A DNA stretch of 54,263 bases, taken from assembly GCA_050292235.1 (NCBI GenBank), contig JBNKLG010000008.1:1-54263 (forward strand), in the 5' to 3' direction. Both the position numbers and the translations under genes were made by a program. This document shows positions 1 through 8,107 of the stretch, one piece after another (within the stretch, counting starts at the first letter, position 1; every line of letters starts with the position of its first letter). This DNA comes from JBNKLG01 sp050292235. Its GTDB lineage: Bacteria; Pseudomonadota; Gammaproteobacteria; Chromatiales; Chromatiaceae. The notes under the pieces were generated by a model that was given only the letters and a program-made list of their open reading frames with translations, was not told the origin of the DNA and searched no databases.

Positions 1-591
1 GGTCTCGCGACGGCCATAAACAATCGGACGAATACCATTGGGATCGCGGAAACCCAGCATGCCATAACCGGGAATGAGCGCAACAACAGCAAAGCCCCCA
101 CGGCAACGCCGGTAGACACCCTCCAGAGCATCAAAAAGATCATTGGGATCCATATCCATGCGCACCCTGCCCTGCAATTCATGGGCGAGCACATTGAGCA
201 GAATCTCCGAATCGGAATCGGTATTGATATGGCGTAAATCGTCGCGGAACAACTCCTGTTTTAACGCTTCCGCGTTGGTCAGGTTGCCGTTATGGGCCAG
301 GGCTATGCCAAACGGGGAGTTCACATAGAAGGGCTGCGCTTCAGCCGAAGAGGAGCAACCGGCGGTGGGATAACGTACATGAGCAATACCCATATTGCCA
401 TGTAAGCTCTGCATATGTCGGGTGTGAAAAACATCCCTGGCCAGGCCGTTATCCTTACGCAGATGCAGGCGTTTGCCATCACAGGTGACGATACCCGCCG
501 CATCCTGCCCCCGGTGCTGCAGCACCAGCAAGGCATCATACAGGGACTGATTGACGCCAGAGTGACCGACGATACCAACGATGCCACACAT
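1..591 (-). CDS. purF: Amidophosphoribosyltransferase PurF, N-terminal part (runs off the window edge)
   Basis: PurF makes 5-phosphoribosylamine from PRPP and glutamine, the first committed step of purine synthesis. The 197 visible codons open with MCGIVGIVGHSGVN. Cys2 becomes the N-terminal nucleophile of the class-II glutamine amidotransferase domain once Met1 is removed. The motifs LQHRGQDAAGI, VRYPTAG and AHNGNLTN are all present, and the frame is open to base 1. The phosphoribosyltransferase half lies outside the window. The gene starts 14 nt after the cvpA stop on the same strand, the cvpA-purF order common in gammaproteobacteria, so it is probably read from the same transcript. Confidence 0.97.
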   Translation of the reverse strand, partial: MCGIVGIVGHSGVNQSLYDALLVLQHRGQDAAGIVTCDGKRLHLRKDNGLARDVFHTRHMQSLHGNMGIAHVRYPTAGCSSSAEAQPFYVNSPFGIALAHNGNLTNAEALKQELFRDDLRHINTDSDSEILLNVLAHELQGRVRMDMDPNDLFDALEGVYRRCRGGFAVVALIPGYGMLGFRDPNGIRPIVYGRRET

Positions 592-605
592 GGATTCAGC
601 TCAGC

Positions 606-1322
606 CTAGTATCGCTGCTGTGGTACCAGCGGCAGGGGATCCGGATCCTCGGCCTCATTTTGCTGCGGAACCCGCCCAGAGGGCTGCTGACCATTTTCCG
701 CTCCCTCTGGCAGAGGGGACTCAACAGCCCCTTCGGCAGCCTGACCAGTTGGAGCCTGTTCCTGATTTTCAGCAGGCTTGTCAGCGGCCTTGGGCAACAG
801 CAATTCATTTGAGGTTGAGCTGATTTTTTCAGCGATTCCTGGCGGTAACAGCGTCTGCAACCACGAAGAGATAGGCTGGAAATAATGGATCAATCGGGAT
901 TCTTGCCACCAGGCATCCTTCGGCATAGGCGTAAAACCTGCCACCAGCAGCATCAGGGAAACCAGCAAGACACCCCGCAAAGCGCCAAACAACATGCCCA
1001 CAGTACGATCCGTGCCACTGAGACCGGTGGCATCAATAAAGGTACCCACCAGATAGGTCAGAATGCCACCGACAATGAGCACCGCAAAAAAGAGAATGCC
1101 AAAGGCTGCTGCCTGGCGGATGGATTCACTGGTTTTGACCAGATCAACCAAGTGGGGGGTCAGGTCTTTGTAGTACAACCAGGCCAGGACAAAAGCACCA
1201 ATCCACACCAAAAGCGAGAGAACCTCGCGAACAAAACCACGAAATAGACTGATCAGGGCAGAAATGCCAACAATACCGATGATGGCGTAATCCGCCCAGT
1301 TGAATGCCGCAAAGATATCCAC
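606..1322 (-). CDS. cvpA: CvpA family inner-membrane protein
   Basis: 238 residues. The N-terminal ~165 residues hold about four hydrophobic segments (for example near residues 13-30, 33-50, 65-85 and 100-120), typical of the CvpA/colicin V production family. In E. coli CvpA is needed for colicin V secretion and has been linked to envelope homeostasis; its molecular role is unclear. The last ~70 residues are hydrophilic, rich in Glu, Gln and Pro, and look like a disordered cytoplasmic tail. The start is GTG with GGAG nine bases upstream. It lies between a SPOR-protein gene and purF, the usual place for this gene. Confidence 0.93.
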   Translation of the reverse strand: MDIFAAFNWADYAIIGIVGISALISLFRGFVREVLSLLVWIGAFVLAWLYYKDLTPHLVDLVKTSESIRQAAAFGILFFAVLIVGGILTYLVGTFIDATGLSGTDRTVGMLFGALRGVLLVSLMLLVAGFTPMPKDAWWQESRLIHYFQPISSWLQTLLPPGIAEKISSTSNELLLPKAADKPAENQEQAPTGQAAEGAVESPLPEGAENGQQPSGRVPQQNEAEDPDPLPLVPQQRY

Positions 1323-1400
1323 TGAATATTGCTCCGAATGCTTAGGCTGTCTGCAACGCCTGCCGTATTGAGCCGGGAAGTGCCGCAGTATAGTGAAATA

Positions 1401-2567
1401 TCAAGGAGAAATCTCGACTTTTCTTATCCATGGAGAAAAGCCGGACATCCGTTTCGGCAATTTCTCCATGGCATCCAAGGCCAGCTCAAGACTGTCATAG
1501 CGCCCATAGAACAGGCTATACCAACGCTGGCCGTTGCGCTCCTCTTCAAATACCCATGCCTGGCCGACAGAAAGCTGATTTTGTGACAACTGCGCTTTGA
1601 AACCAGACTTTTGTGCCGAGGAAGTCAATTGTATGGTGTGCAGCTTACGCTTCCCCGAAGCGGCATAGTCGGGTTTGGTCGGCCTGGGTTTGGGCTTGGT
1701 CTGGACCACCTGTTTTGGCTCAGACTTAGAGGGTACACGCTGCTTTGGTTTGGATTTAGGTTTGTTTTGCACCGTTTTTTTTGGCTGGGGCAAATACTGT
1801 CTGGGATTGACTTTACTCGGTGTTGACGTCGACTCAACCGCTTCAGCGGCACCTTCGATCACTGGAGCACGATGGTTTGAAGGTGGTGGCGTCTCTTCCT
1901 TTTTGAAACCAAACCAGCGTTTGACGGTAGAAACCGGCGCAAAACCAGAATCATCGGATCCTGATTTCACGGGCACAGGCCCGGCTGGCACCGAAGACAC
2001 CGGCTGAGGCATCGAGTCGCCCCCTGCCATTGGCTTACCGGGACGAATATCCGCGAAGCCCTCATCGTTTTCGTCCAAAAAGGATGGCGTCCGGGCTGTC
2101 GCTGTATTTGACTCAGACGCAACATCGGCATCCCGATGACTCTTTTCATCCGACCACCCGAACCAGCGCCCAACCTTATGCAGTGCCCCCCCTCCTTCAG
2201 GCTGGGATTCTGCCGGGCGCTGCTTCGCCTTTACCCGAGAATGGGCCGCGCTCACCACCTCATCCAGATCCTCATTGCCGTTCTGGGGTGGCGCAGCCGT
2301 TTCAGTTGCCATCCCCCTCCCTTGTTCAACGGGCACATCATAAGGTGTTTCTTGCACAGGAACAGGAACAGAAGCCGGGTCAGGACGAACCACTGCAGGT
2401 GCCTCATCACTCTTTTTCTCTTTTGGTGCTGGTGACGGCGGCGGTTCCCCCTCGCCGGACCAGCCACAATCCCAGCTACCCGATGGGGCCGTTTGACAGG
2501 ACCAGGAACCGGCCCAAACCAATGATGAGAACAAAAGAGAGACCCCAAGCACAGAGACCTCAAACAT
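1401..2567 (-). CDS. Exported protein with a C-terminal SPOR-like domain and a long basic linker
   Basis: I chose the ATG at 2567 because it begins a clear signal peptide (MFEVSVLGVSLLFSSLVWAG); the open frame continues upstream to 2642 over the dedD end. The product is about 388 residues. After the signal come short Cys- and Trp-containing stretches (SWSCQTAPSGSWDCGW). A long low-complexity region rich in Pro, Lys, Ser and Glu follows, with KPKPRPTKP-like runs. The last ~75 residues resemble a SPOR domain (QLTSSAQKSGF to YSLFYGRYDSLELALDAM). SPOR domains bind denuded peptidoglycan at division sites. The gene starts 44 nt after the dedD stop, so a cell-envelope role linked to division is inferred. 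I recognise no specific name. Confidence 0.75.
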   Translation of the reverse strand: MFEVSVLGVSLLFSSLVWAGSWSCQTAPSGSWDCGWSGEGEPPPSPAPKEKKSDEAPAVVRPDPASVPVPVQETPYDVPVEQGRGMATETAAPPQNGNEDLDEVVSAAHSRVKAKQRPAESQPEGGGALHKVGRWFGWSDEKSHRDADVASESNTATARTPSFLDENDEGFADIRPGKPMAGGDSMPQPVSSVPAGPVPVKSGSDDSGFAPVSTVKRWFGFKKEETPPPSNHRAPVIEGAAEAVESTSTPSKVNPRQYLPQPKKTVQNKPKSKPKQRVPSKSEPKQVVQTKPKPRPTKPDYAASGKRKLHTIQLTSSAQKSGFKAQLSQNQLSVGQAWVFEEERNGQRWYSLFYGRYDSLELALDAMEKLPKRMSGFSPWIRKVEISP

Positions 2568-2610
2568 ACGCCTAACTTGACCGAATGGGTTCAACGGCAC
2601 CCCAGTCACC

Positions 2611-3255
2611 TCAATAGTGTAATACCGTGGGTTGTAGACCACGGCTCTGCAGTTCCACCTTCAACCGCGCAGCCAATGTTTCCGCCTTGGGCCGACTCGG
2701 CTCTGGCCCGATACGCACCCGATACCAGACACGACCACTGACGTTCGCCTCTTGCAGATAGGCCCGATAGCCATGAACGTGCAAATCTTTAATCAGCCCA
2801 TCAGCTTTCTCTTTCAGTGACAGACTGGCCACTTGCACCACCCAAGAGTCGTCACTGGGCGCAGGAACCGGTTTGATGGCCGCCACAGTCTCCGGCTGGG
2901 CTGTTTTTGGGGACGCCTTCACCTCTGGCAGGGGTTGTCGGGGCTCCTGCCCGCTCTTCGCCGTCTCGACAGGGAGCTCCAAATCGGTTACTGCGGTTTG
3001 CTCTTGAGGCGGAATAAAGACGGGAGGAGGATCCACCTCAGGCTGAACAAAGGCCTCGCCAGGTTTCGGTGCATCCGGCAAAGTCAGCGCATTTTTCTCA
3101 AACCCATCGCGCTCTTGGGAACGATCGGGAATGGCATCCTGCTGGAGGGGTTTATCCAGCGGAGAATCTTCTTCCAACAGCATAGGCAAAAAGATCACCA
3201 TCAGCGAAACCAGCACAACACCACCGAGCAAACGTTTTTTCAGCTGTTCGTCCAT
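2611..3255 (-). CDS. dedD: DedD-like SPOR-domain cell-division protein
   Basis: 214 residues. There is one N-terminal transmembrane anchor (about residues 9-26, LLGGVVLVSLMVIFLPML), a Pro/Glu-rich periplasmic linker, and a C-terminal SPOR domain from about residue 138 (SWVVQVASLSLKEKADGL to the LHY end) with the expected VWYRVRIGP strand. DedD in E. coli collects at the septum and binds denuded glycan. A strong ribosome site (GGGGGAGGAGA) directly precedes the ATG. It lies between folC and a second SPOR-protein gene. The folC-dedD-cvpA-purF order is typical, which supports the name. Confidence 0.92.
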   Translation of the reverse strand: MDEQLKKRLLGGVVLVSLMVIFLPMLLEEDSPLDKPLQQDAIPDRSQERDGFEKNALTLPDAPKPGEAFVQPEVDPPPVFIPPQEQTAVTDLELPVETAKSGQEPRQPLPEVKASPKTAQPETVAAIKPVPAPSDDSWVVQVASLSLKEKADGLIKDLHVHGYRAYLQEANVSGRVWYRVRIGPEPSRPKAETLAARLKVELQSRGLQPTVLHY

Positions 3256-3285
3256 TCTCCTCCCCCATTTTGAGTCGGTACGTCA

Positions 3286-4539
3286 TTATAACAGGCCCAT
3301 GACGGCTGCGACGCTGTAGAAAGAACCCGTGACCAAAATACGATCCCCAGGCTGTGCCTCTGCCTGGGCCGAAGCCAAAGCAGCTTTGGGGGATTCATGG
3401 GTATATATCTGCTCGATACCCAGGTTCTCAAGCATCGACGCCATGGCTGGCACTGTCATACCGCGAGCCGTATCCAATGGCATCAGGTGCCACTGACTGA
3501 CCCAGGGTGCCAGCTGGATCGCCACTGCCGCCAGATCCTTATCTGCCAGCATGGCAAAGATCACCTGCGTCCGCCCCGGGACGGGATGATCTGCCAAATA
3601 GGCTGCCAGCACCTGTGCCGCGTCCGGATTATGGGCCACATCCAACAGAATCTCGATCTCACCGGGCACAGACTGTAAACGGCCTGGGAGCCTCACCTGT
3701 TCCAGCCCTTGCTGAATTACAGCCAGCGGTATGGGCGGGATCGATAATTGGGTCAGTGCGGCCAAAACCGCCGCTGCATTGGCCAGCTGATGGGCGCCAG
3801 GCAGAGCTGGAAGCGGCAGATCTGACAGCTGTTCCGAACCCAACGACCACGCCCAACCGTTTCCAGTGCGGTGGAAGTGATAATCGCGATCCCTGATGAG
3901 CAGGTTGGCTCCCAGCTCTTCGGCCACATCCAAGAGACCTTGGGGGGGCTCTCCCCCCCCAAAGACTGCTGGCTGATCTGGACGCAGAATACCGGCCTTC
4001 TCCCGGGCGATCTGATCCAGGCTCTCGCCCAGCCAATCCTGGTGGTCATAGTCGATAGAAGTAATCAGAGCCACATCGGGATCGATCAGATTGACGGCAT
4101 CCAAACGTCCGCCCAAACCGACTTCCAACAAAATCCAGTCCGGTTGTTGCCAGGCGAAATAGTTCAGTGCCGCCAGGGTGCCGAATTCAAAATAGGTCAG
4201 GGAGGTTTCGCCCCGCACCTGTTCCACCGCAGCAAACGACTGACAGAGGCTCTCTTCATCAATATCCTGGCCTTGGAATCGAATCCGTTCGTGATAGCGC
4301 AGCAAATGGGGAGAACGATAGGCACAGACACGATAGCCCGCAGCAAGACCAATGGCCTCCAGCAGCGCAACGGCAGAGCCCTTGCCATTGGTGCCACCAA
4401 TGGTAATGACCTTGGCCGGACCCAAGCTCAGCCCCATGCGCTGCCAGACCTGGGCAACACGATCTAACCCCAGATCAATCTGCTGAGGGTGCAGCCCCTC
4501 CAGCCAGGCCAGCCATTGATCGCTGGTAGCCAAATCCAT
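3286..4539 (-). CDS. folC: Bifunctional folylpolyglutamate synthase / dihydrofolate synthase
   Basis: FolC joins L-glutamate to dihydropteroate and then extends the glutamate tail on tetrahydrofolates, using ATP, in the cytoplasm. The Mur-ligase-type P-loop is visible as GGTNGKGSAVALLE near residue 46 (counted from the chosen start). The glycine-rich LEVGLGGRLDAVN motif and the DVAHNPDAA motif of the C-terminal domain follow. The length (417 residues) is normal. I chose the ATG at 4539; a TTG at 4548 that overlaps the accD stop is an alternative, and neither has a clear ribosome site. The closeness to accD suggests translational coupling. Confidence 0.95.
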   Translation of the reverse strand: MDLATSDQWLAWLEGLHPQQIDLGLDRVAQVWQRMGLSLGPAKVITIGGTNGKGSAVALLEAIGLAAGYRVCAYRSPHLLRYHERIRFQGQDIDEESLCQSFAAVEQVRGETSLTYFEFGTLAALNYFAWQQPDWILLEVGLGGRLDAVNLIDPDVALITSIDYDHQDWLGESLDQIAREKAGILRPDQPAVFGGGEPPQGLLDVAEELGANLLIRDRDYHFHRTGNGWAWSLGSEQLSDLPLPALPGAHQLANAAAVLAALTQLSIPPIPLAVIQQGLEQVRLPGRLQSVPGEIEILLDVAHNPDAAQVLAAYLADHPVPGRTQVIFAMLADKDLAAVAIQLAPWVSQWHLMPLDTARGMTVPAMASMLENLGIEQIYTHESPKAALASAQAEAQPGDRILVTGSFYSVAAVMGLL

Positions 4540-4544
4540 GGAAA

Positions 4545-5435
4545 TCAATCGGTGACAGCGGACTCAGACACTGGGGCGGTGGTGGCGTGGCGAGCCATCA
4601 TCATAGCCAGAAGATTGGCCAGACGGTCACGCAGCTGACGGCGATCCAGAATCAGATCCAGAACGCCATGCTCCAGCAAAAACTCGCTACGCTGGAAACC
4701 CTCAGGCAAGGTTTCGCGCACGGTCTGCTCAATGACACGGGGGCCAGCAAAGCCGATCAGAGCACCGGGCTCCGCCACATTGAGATCACCCAGCATGGCC
4801 AGACTGGCCGAAACCCCACCCATGGTGGGATCGGTCATGACAGAGACGAAAGGCAACCCCCGATCACGGAGGCGACCCAGAGCGGCACTGGTCTTGGCCA
4901 TCTGCATCAGGGAATAGAGGGACTCCTGCATCCTGGCACCACCCGAGGCAGAGAAGCAGATCAGCGGGGCATTTATCTCCATGGCTTTATTCACGGCACG
5001 CACAAAGCGCTCGCCCACCACCGAACCCATAGAGCCACCCATGAAAGCAAACTCGAAGGCCACGACCACCACCGGCATGCCTTTTAGCCGACCGATCATG
5101 GCCAGCAGGGCCTCTTTTTCGCCGGTCTTTTTTTGCGCCTGGCTCAGTCGATCCTTGTACTTGAGACTGTCTTTGAATTTGAGCGGGTCGGCCGATTCCA
5201 GCTCGGCTGCCAACTCCTCACTGCTGTCGGGATCAAGGAAAATCGCCAACCGGCGCCGGGCACTGATGCGATTGTGGTGATCGCACTTGGGACAGACATC
5301 CAGATTTCGCTCCAGATCGGCCCGATAGAGAATGGCCTCGCAGGCTGTGCATTTGGTCCAAAGACCCTCGGGCACCCCTTTTTTGGCGGTACTGGCACTG
5401 ATGCGACTGGGAACCAGCTTTTCAAACCAACTCAT
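4545..5435 (-). CDS. accD: Acetyl-CoA carboxylase carboxyltransferase subunit beta
   Basis: AccD with AccA moves the carboxyl group from carboxybiotin to acetyl-CoA, giving malonyl-CoA for fatty-acid synthesis. The 296-residue product has the N-terminal zinc ribbon (KCTACEAIL and VCPKCDHHN, four cysteines) and the crotonase-like carboxyltransferase fold, with FEFAFMGGSMGSVVGERF and SASGGARMQES. It starts 11 nt after the trpA stop, and its own stop almost touches folC, so it is inside the trpF-to-purF operon. This arrangement is widely conserved in gammaproteobacteria. Confidence 0.97.
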   Translation of the reverse strand: MSWFEKLVPSRISASTAKKGVPEGLWTKCTACEAILYRADLERNLDVCPKCDHHNRISARRRLAIFLDPDSSEELAAELESADPLKFKDSLKYKDRLSQAQKKTGEKEALLAMIGRLKGMPVVVVAFEFAFMGGSMGSVVGERFVRAVNKAMEINAPLICFSASGGARMQESLYSLMQMAKTSAALGRLRDRGLPFVSVMTDPTMGGVSASLAMLGDLNVAEPGALIGFAGPRVIEQTVRETLPEGFQRSEFLLEHGVLDLILDRRQLRDRLANLLAMMMARHATTAPVSESAVTD

Positions 5436-5446
5436 ATGACAAAGAC

Positions 5447-6271
5447 CTATTCAGCAGGGGTTGAGGCGGCGGAATCCATCGCCTGCCGCAACTCGGACAA
5501 AAACTCGGTAAGGGTTTGAGCCAGGGCCTGGGGATCATCGGCCAGAATCTCGACACGGGAGACGATGGCACTACCCACCACCACGGCATCGGCCAAACGG
5601 GCCATGGAGGCAGCGGTCGCGGCATCCTTGATGCCGAAGCCGACCCCAACAGGCAGACTGGTGACCGACTTGATTTTGGCGATCCTTTCCGCCACCGACA
5701 GGGCATCCAGATGAGCAGCGCCAGTAACCCCCTTGACGGAAACGTAATAGACAAAGCCAGAGGCCATGGCACAGATGCGCTGAATGCGACCGGCATCACT
5801 GGTCGGGGCCACCAAAAAGATGGGATCCAGGTCGCGTGCTTGCAGCAGAGCGGTAAACTCTTCGGCCTCTTCCGGCGGGATATCCACCGTCAGCACCGCA
5901 TCGACCCCAACAGAGGCTGCTGCATCGGCAAAGACCTCATAGCCCATGGCCTCAATGGGATTCAGATAGCCCATGAGTACTACGGGGGTCGTATTGTTCT
6001 CTTCGCGGAAAGCCCGCACCAGATCCAGCACCTGCCGCAACCCCACGCCCTGGGCCAGAGAGCGCTCGGCAGCCCGCTGAATCACCGGGCCATCGGCCAT
6101 GGGATCGGAAAAAGGTACACCCAATTCGATGATATCCGCCCCACCCTGTACCAGGGCGCGCATCTGGGACAGGCTGTGATCCGGATGGGGATCTCCGGCC
6201 ATGATATAGGGAATCAACGCCCGCTTACCCTGGGCCTTGAGATTGGTGAAACAGGCGGCAAGACGACTCAT
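5447..6271 (-). CDS. trpA: Tryptophan synthase alpha chain
   Basis: TrpA cleaves indole-3-glycerol phosphate to indole and glyceraldehyde 3-phosphate, and passes indole to TrpB through a tunnel. The 274-residue TIM barrel shows the catalytic-Glu motif (DIIELGVPFSDPMADGPVIQ), with the acid-base Asp in the same stretch. Later come the FVYYVSVKGVTGA loop and the GVGFGIKDA phosphate-binding segment. The start overlaps the trpB stop by 4 nt (ATGA type), so the two subunits are translationally coupled and made in equal amounts. Confidence 0.97.
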   Translation of the reverse strand: MSRLAACFTNLKAQGKRALIPYIMAGDPHPDHSLSQMRALVQGGADIIELGVPFSDPMADGPVIQRAAERSLAQGVGLRQVLDLVRAFREENNTTPVVLMGYLNPIEAMGYEVFADAAASVGVDAVLTVDIPPEEAEEFTALLQARDLDPIFLVAPTSDAGRIQRICAMASGFVYYVSVKGVTGAAHLDALSVAERIAKIKSVTSLPVGVGFGIKDAATAASMARLADAVVVGSAIVSRVEILADDPQALAQTLTEFLSELRQAMDSAASTPAE

Positions 6272-7485
6272 AACTGAATCCCCTCCCGCGCTGCAACCGT
6301 GTGCATGTCTTTATCCCCGCGACCGGAGAGGTTGACCAGAATCACCTCATCCCGTCCCATAGTCGGAGCCAGCTTCGCGGCATAGGCCAGGGCGTGACTG
6401 GATTCCAGCGCAGGGATGATGCCTTCGATGCGGGTCAGGGCATGAAAAGCAGAAAGCGCTTCCTCATCGGTGATGGCGTGATACTGGGCACGCCCAATGT
6501 CTTTGAGCCAAGCGTGCTCCGGCCCCACGCCGGGGTAGTCGAGTCCGGCAGAGACCGAATGGGTTTCGATGATCTGCCCGTCATGATCCTCCATCAGATA
6601 GGTGCGATTGCCATGCAGGACACCAGGCCTGCCCGCACAAAGCGGTGCCGCGTGGTTTCCGCTGTCCAGCCCGTCACCTGCAGCCTCGACGCCGATGATG
6701 CACACCTCTGGATCGTCCAGAAAAGGATAAAAGAGACCGATGGCATTGGAGCCACCACCAACACAGGCCACCAGCGCATCCGGCAGACGGCCCAGGCGAC
6801 CCAACATCTGAGCGCGGGCCTCACGCCCGATCACGGTCTGAAAATCCCGCACCATGGCCGGATAGGGATGAGGGCCAGCGACGGTGCCGATGATATAAAA
6901 AGTGTCATCGACGTTGGTCACCCAGTCGCGCATTGCCTCATTCAGAGCATCCTTCAGGGTTTTGGAACCGGAACTGACCGGCACCACCTGAGCACCCAGC
7001 AGGCGCATGCGATAGACGTTGGCTTCTTGGCGGGCGACATCCACCTCACCCATATAGACCACGCACTCCAGGCCTAGACGAGCGGCCACCGTGGCGGAGG
7101 CCACGCCATGCTGGCCGGCACCGGTCTCGGCGATGATGCGGGTCTTGCCCATGCGTTTGGCCAGAATGGCCTGGCCAATGGTGTTATTGACTTTGTGGGC
7201 ACCGGTGTGATTCAGATCTTCACGTTTGAGATAGATCTGGGCACCGCCCAGTTCCCGGCTCCAGCGTTCCGCATGATAGATGGGGGAAGGCCGGCCGACG
7301 TAATCCTGCAAATCTTTATCGATAGCGGCCTGAAAAGCAGGATCGGCCTTGGCGGCCTCATAAGCATCGTTCAATGCCTTGAGTGGGGCCATCAGGGTTT
7401 CGGCAGCAAAAATTCCGCCATAGACACCGAAATGGCCGCGATCGTCAGGAAAATGTCCAATAAGGGGTTCAGTCTGGGCGTTCAA
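6268..7485 (-). CDS. trpB: Tryptophan synthase beta chain
   Basis: TrpB is the PLP enzyme that condenses indole and L-serine to L-tryptophan. The 405-residue sequence has the PLP lysine in LKREDLNHTGAHKVNNTIGQ, the catalytic ETGAGQHGVA segment, and the glycine-rich phosphate-binding loop CVGGGSNAIG. It overlaps the 3' end of trpF by 17 nt and the start of trpA by 4 nt. The trpF-trpB-trpA order is the usual separate trp subcluster of many gammaproteobacteria, apart from trpE, trpG, trpD and trpC. Confidence 0.98.
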   Translation of the reverse strand: MNAQTEPLIGHFPDDRGHFGVYGGIFAAETLMAPLKALNDAYEAAKADPAFQAAIDKDLQDYVGRPSPIYHAERWSRELGGAQIYLKREDLNHTGAHKVNNTIGQAILAKRMGKTRIIAETGAGQHGVASATVAARLGLECVVYMGEVDVARQEANVYRMRLLGAQVVPVSSGSKTLKDALNEAMRDWVTNVDDTFYIIGTVAGPHPYPAMVRDFQTVIGREARAQMLGRLGRLPDALVACVGGGSNAIGLFYPFLDDPEVCIIGVEAAGDGLDSGNHAAPLCAGRPGVLHGNRTYLMEDHDGQIIETHSVSAGLDYPGVGPEHAWLKDIGRAQYHAITDEEALSAFHALTRIEGIIPALESSHALAYAAKLAPTMGRDEVILVNLSGRGDKDMHTVAAREGIQL

Positions 7486-8104
7486 TATCGTGACAGGTCA
7501 GGCTATGAAAAAAGGCTTCTATCTTACCAGCATCCTTGATTCCTTTGCTGGCCTCTACGCCACCGCTCACATCGACAGCATAGGGATGAACCTGCTCAAT
7601 GGCCATTGCCACGTTGTCGGCATGGAGTCCGCCAGCCAAAATGATCTGTCCAGCCAGGGACTTGGGAATCAGTGACCAATCAAAGGTATCCCCGGTGCCA
7701 CCGGGCACACCAGGCCGATAGGTATCCAACAACAGCCCCCGAGCACGCTGATAGCGTTGCCGCTCAAGCTCGAGATCCATCTCCGGCCGCACCCGAAGGG
7801 CTTTGATGTAGGGTCGCTGAAAGACAGCACACTGCTCGGGAGATTCATCGCCATGAAACTGCAACAGATCGATGGGCACCCGCGCCAAAACCGCCTCAAT
7901 CTCTTCAGGCTCGGCATTGACAAAGAGCCCGGTCAGGGTAACAAAAGGGGGAAGCACCCGAGCAACTGCCCCGGCCTGGGCCAGACTGACATGACGCGGG
8001 CTGGGCGGATAAAATACCAGACCAATAGCATCCGCCCCCGCTTGGGCCGCCGCCAAGGCATCTTCCGGGCGGGTGATGCCGCAGATCTTGACTCGGGTTC
8101 GCAT
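7469..8104 (-). CDS. trpF: Phosphoribosylanthranilate isomerase
   Basis: TrpF isomerises N-(5-phosphoribosyl)anthranilate to CdRP in tryptophan synthesis. The 211-residue TIM barrel begins MRTRVKICGITRPEDA, which carries the catalytic cysteine. It also has the DLLQFHGDESPEQC strand, the catalytic-Asp segment LLDTYRPGVPGGTGDTFDW, and the phosphate-binding AGGLHADN and VDVSGGVE motifs. It is a stand-alone protein, not fused to TrpC. Its ATG is only 3 nt after the stop of a GGDEF-protein gene, so the two may share a transcript. Confidence 0.97.
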   Translation of the reverse strand: MRTRVKICGITRPEDALAAAQAGADAIGLVFYPPSPRHVSLAQAGAVARVLPPFVTLTGLFVNAEPEEIEAVLARVPIDLLQFHGDESPEQCAVFQRPYIKALRVRPEMDLELERQRYQRARGLLLDTYRPGVPGGTGDTFDWSLIPKSLAGQIILAGGLHADNVAMAIEQVHPYAVDVSGGVEASKGIKDAGKIEAFFHSLTCHDIERPD

Positions 8105-8107
8105 GGA

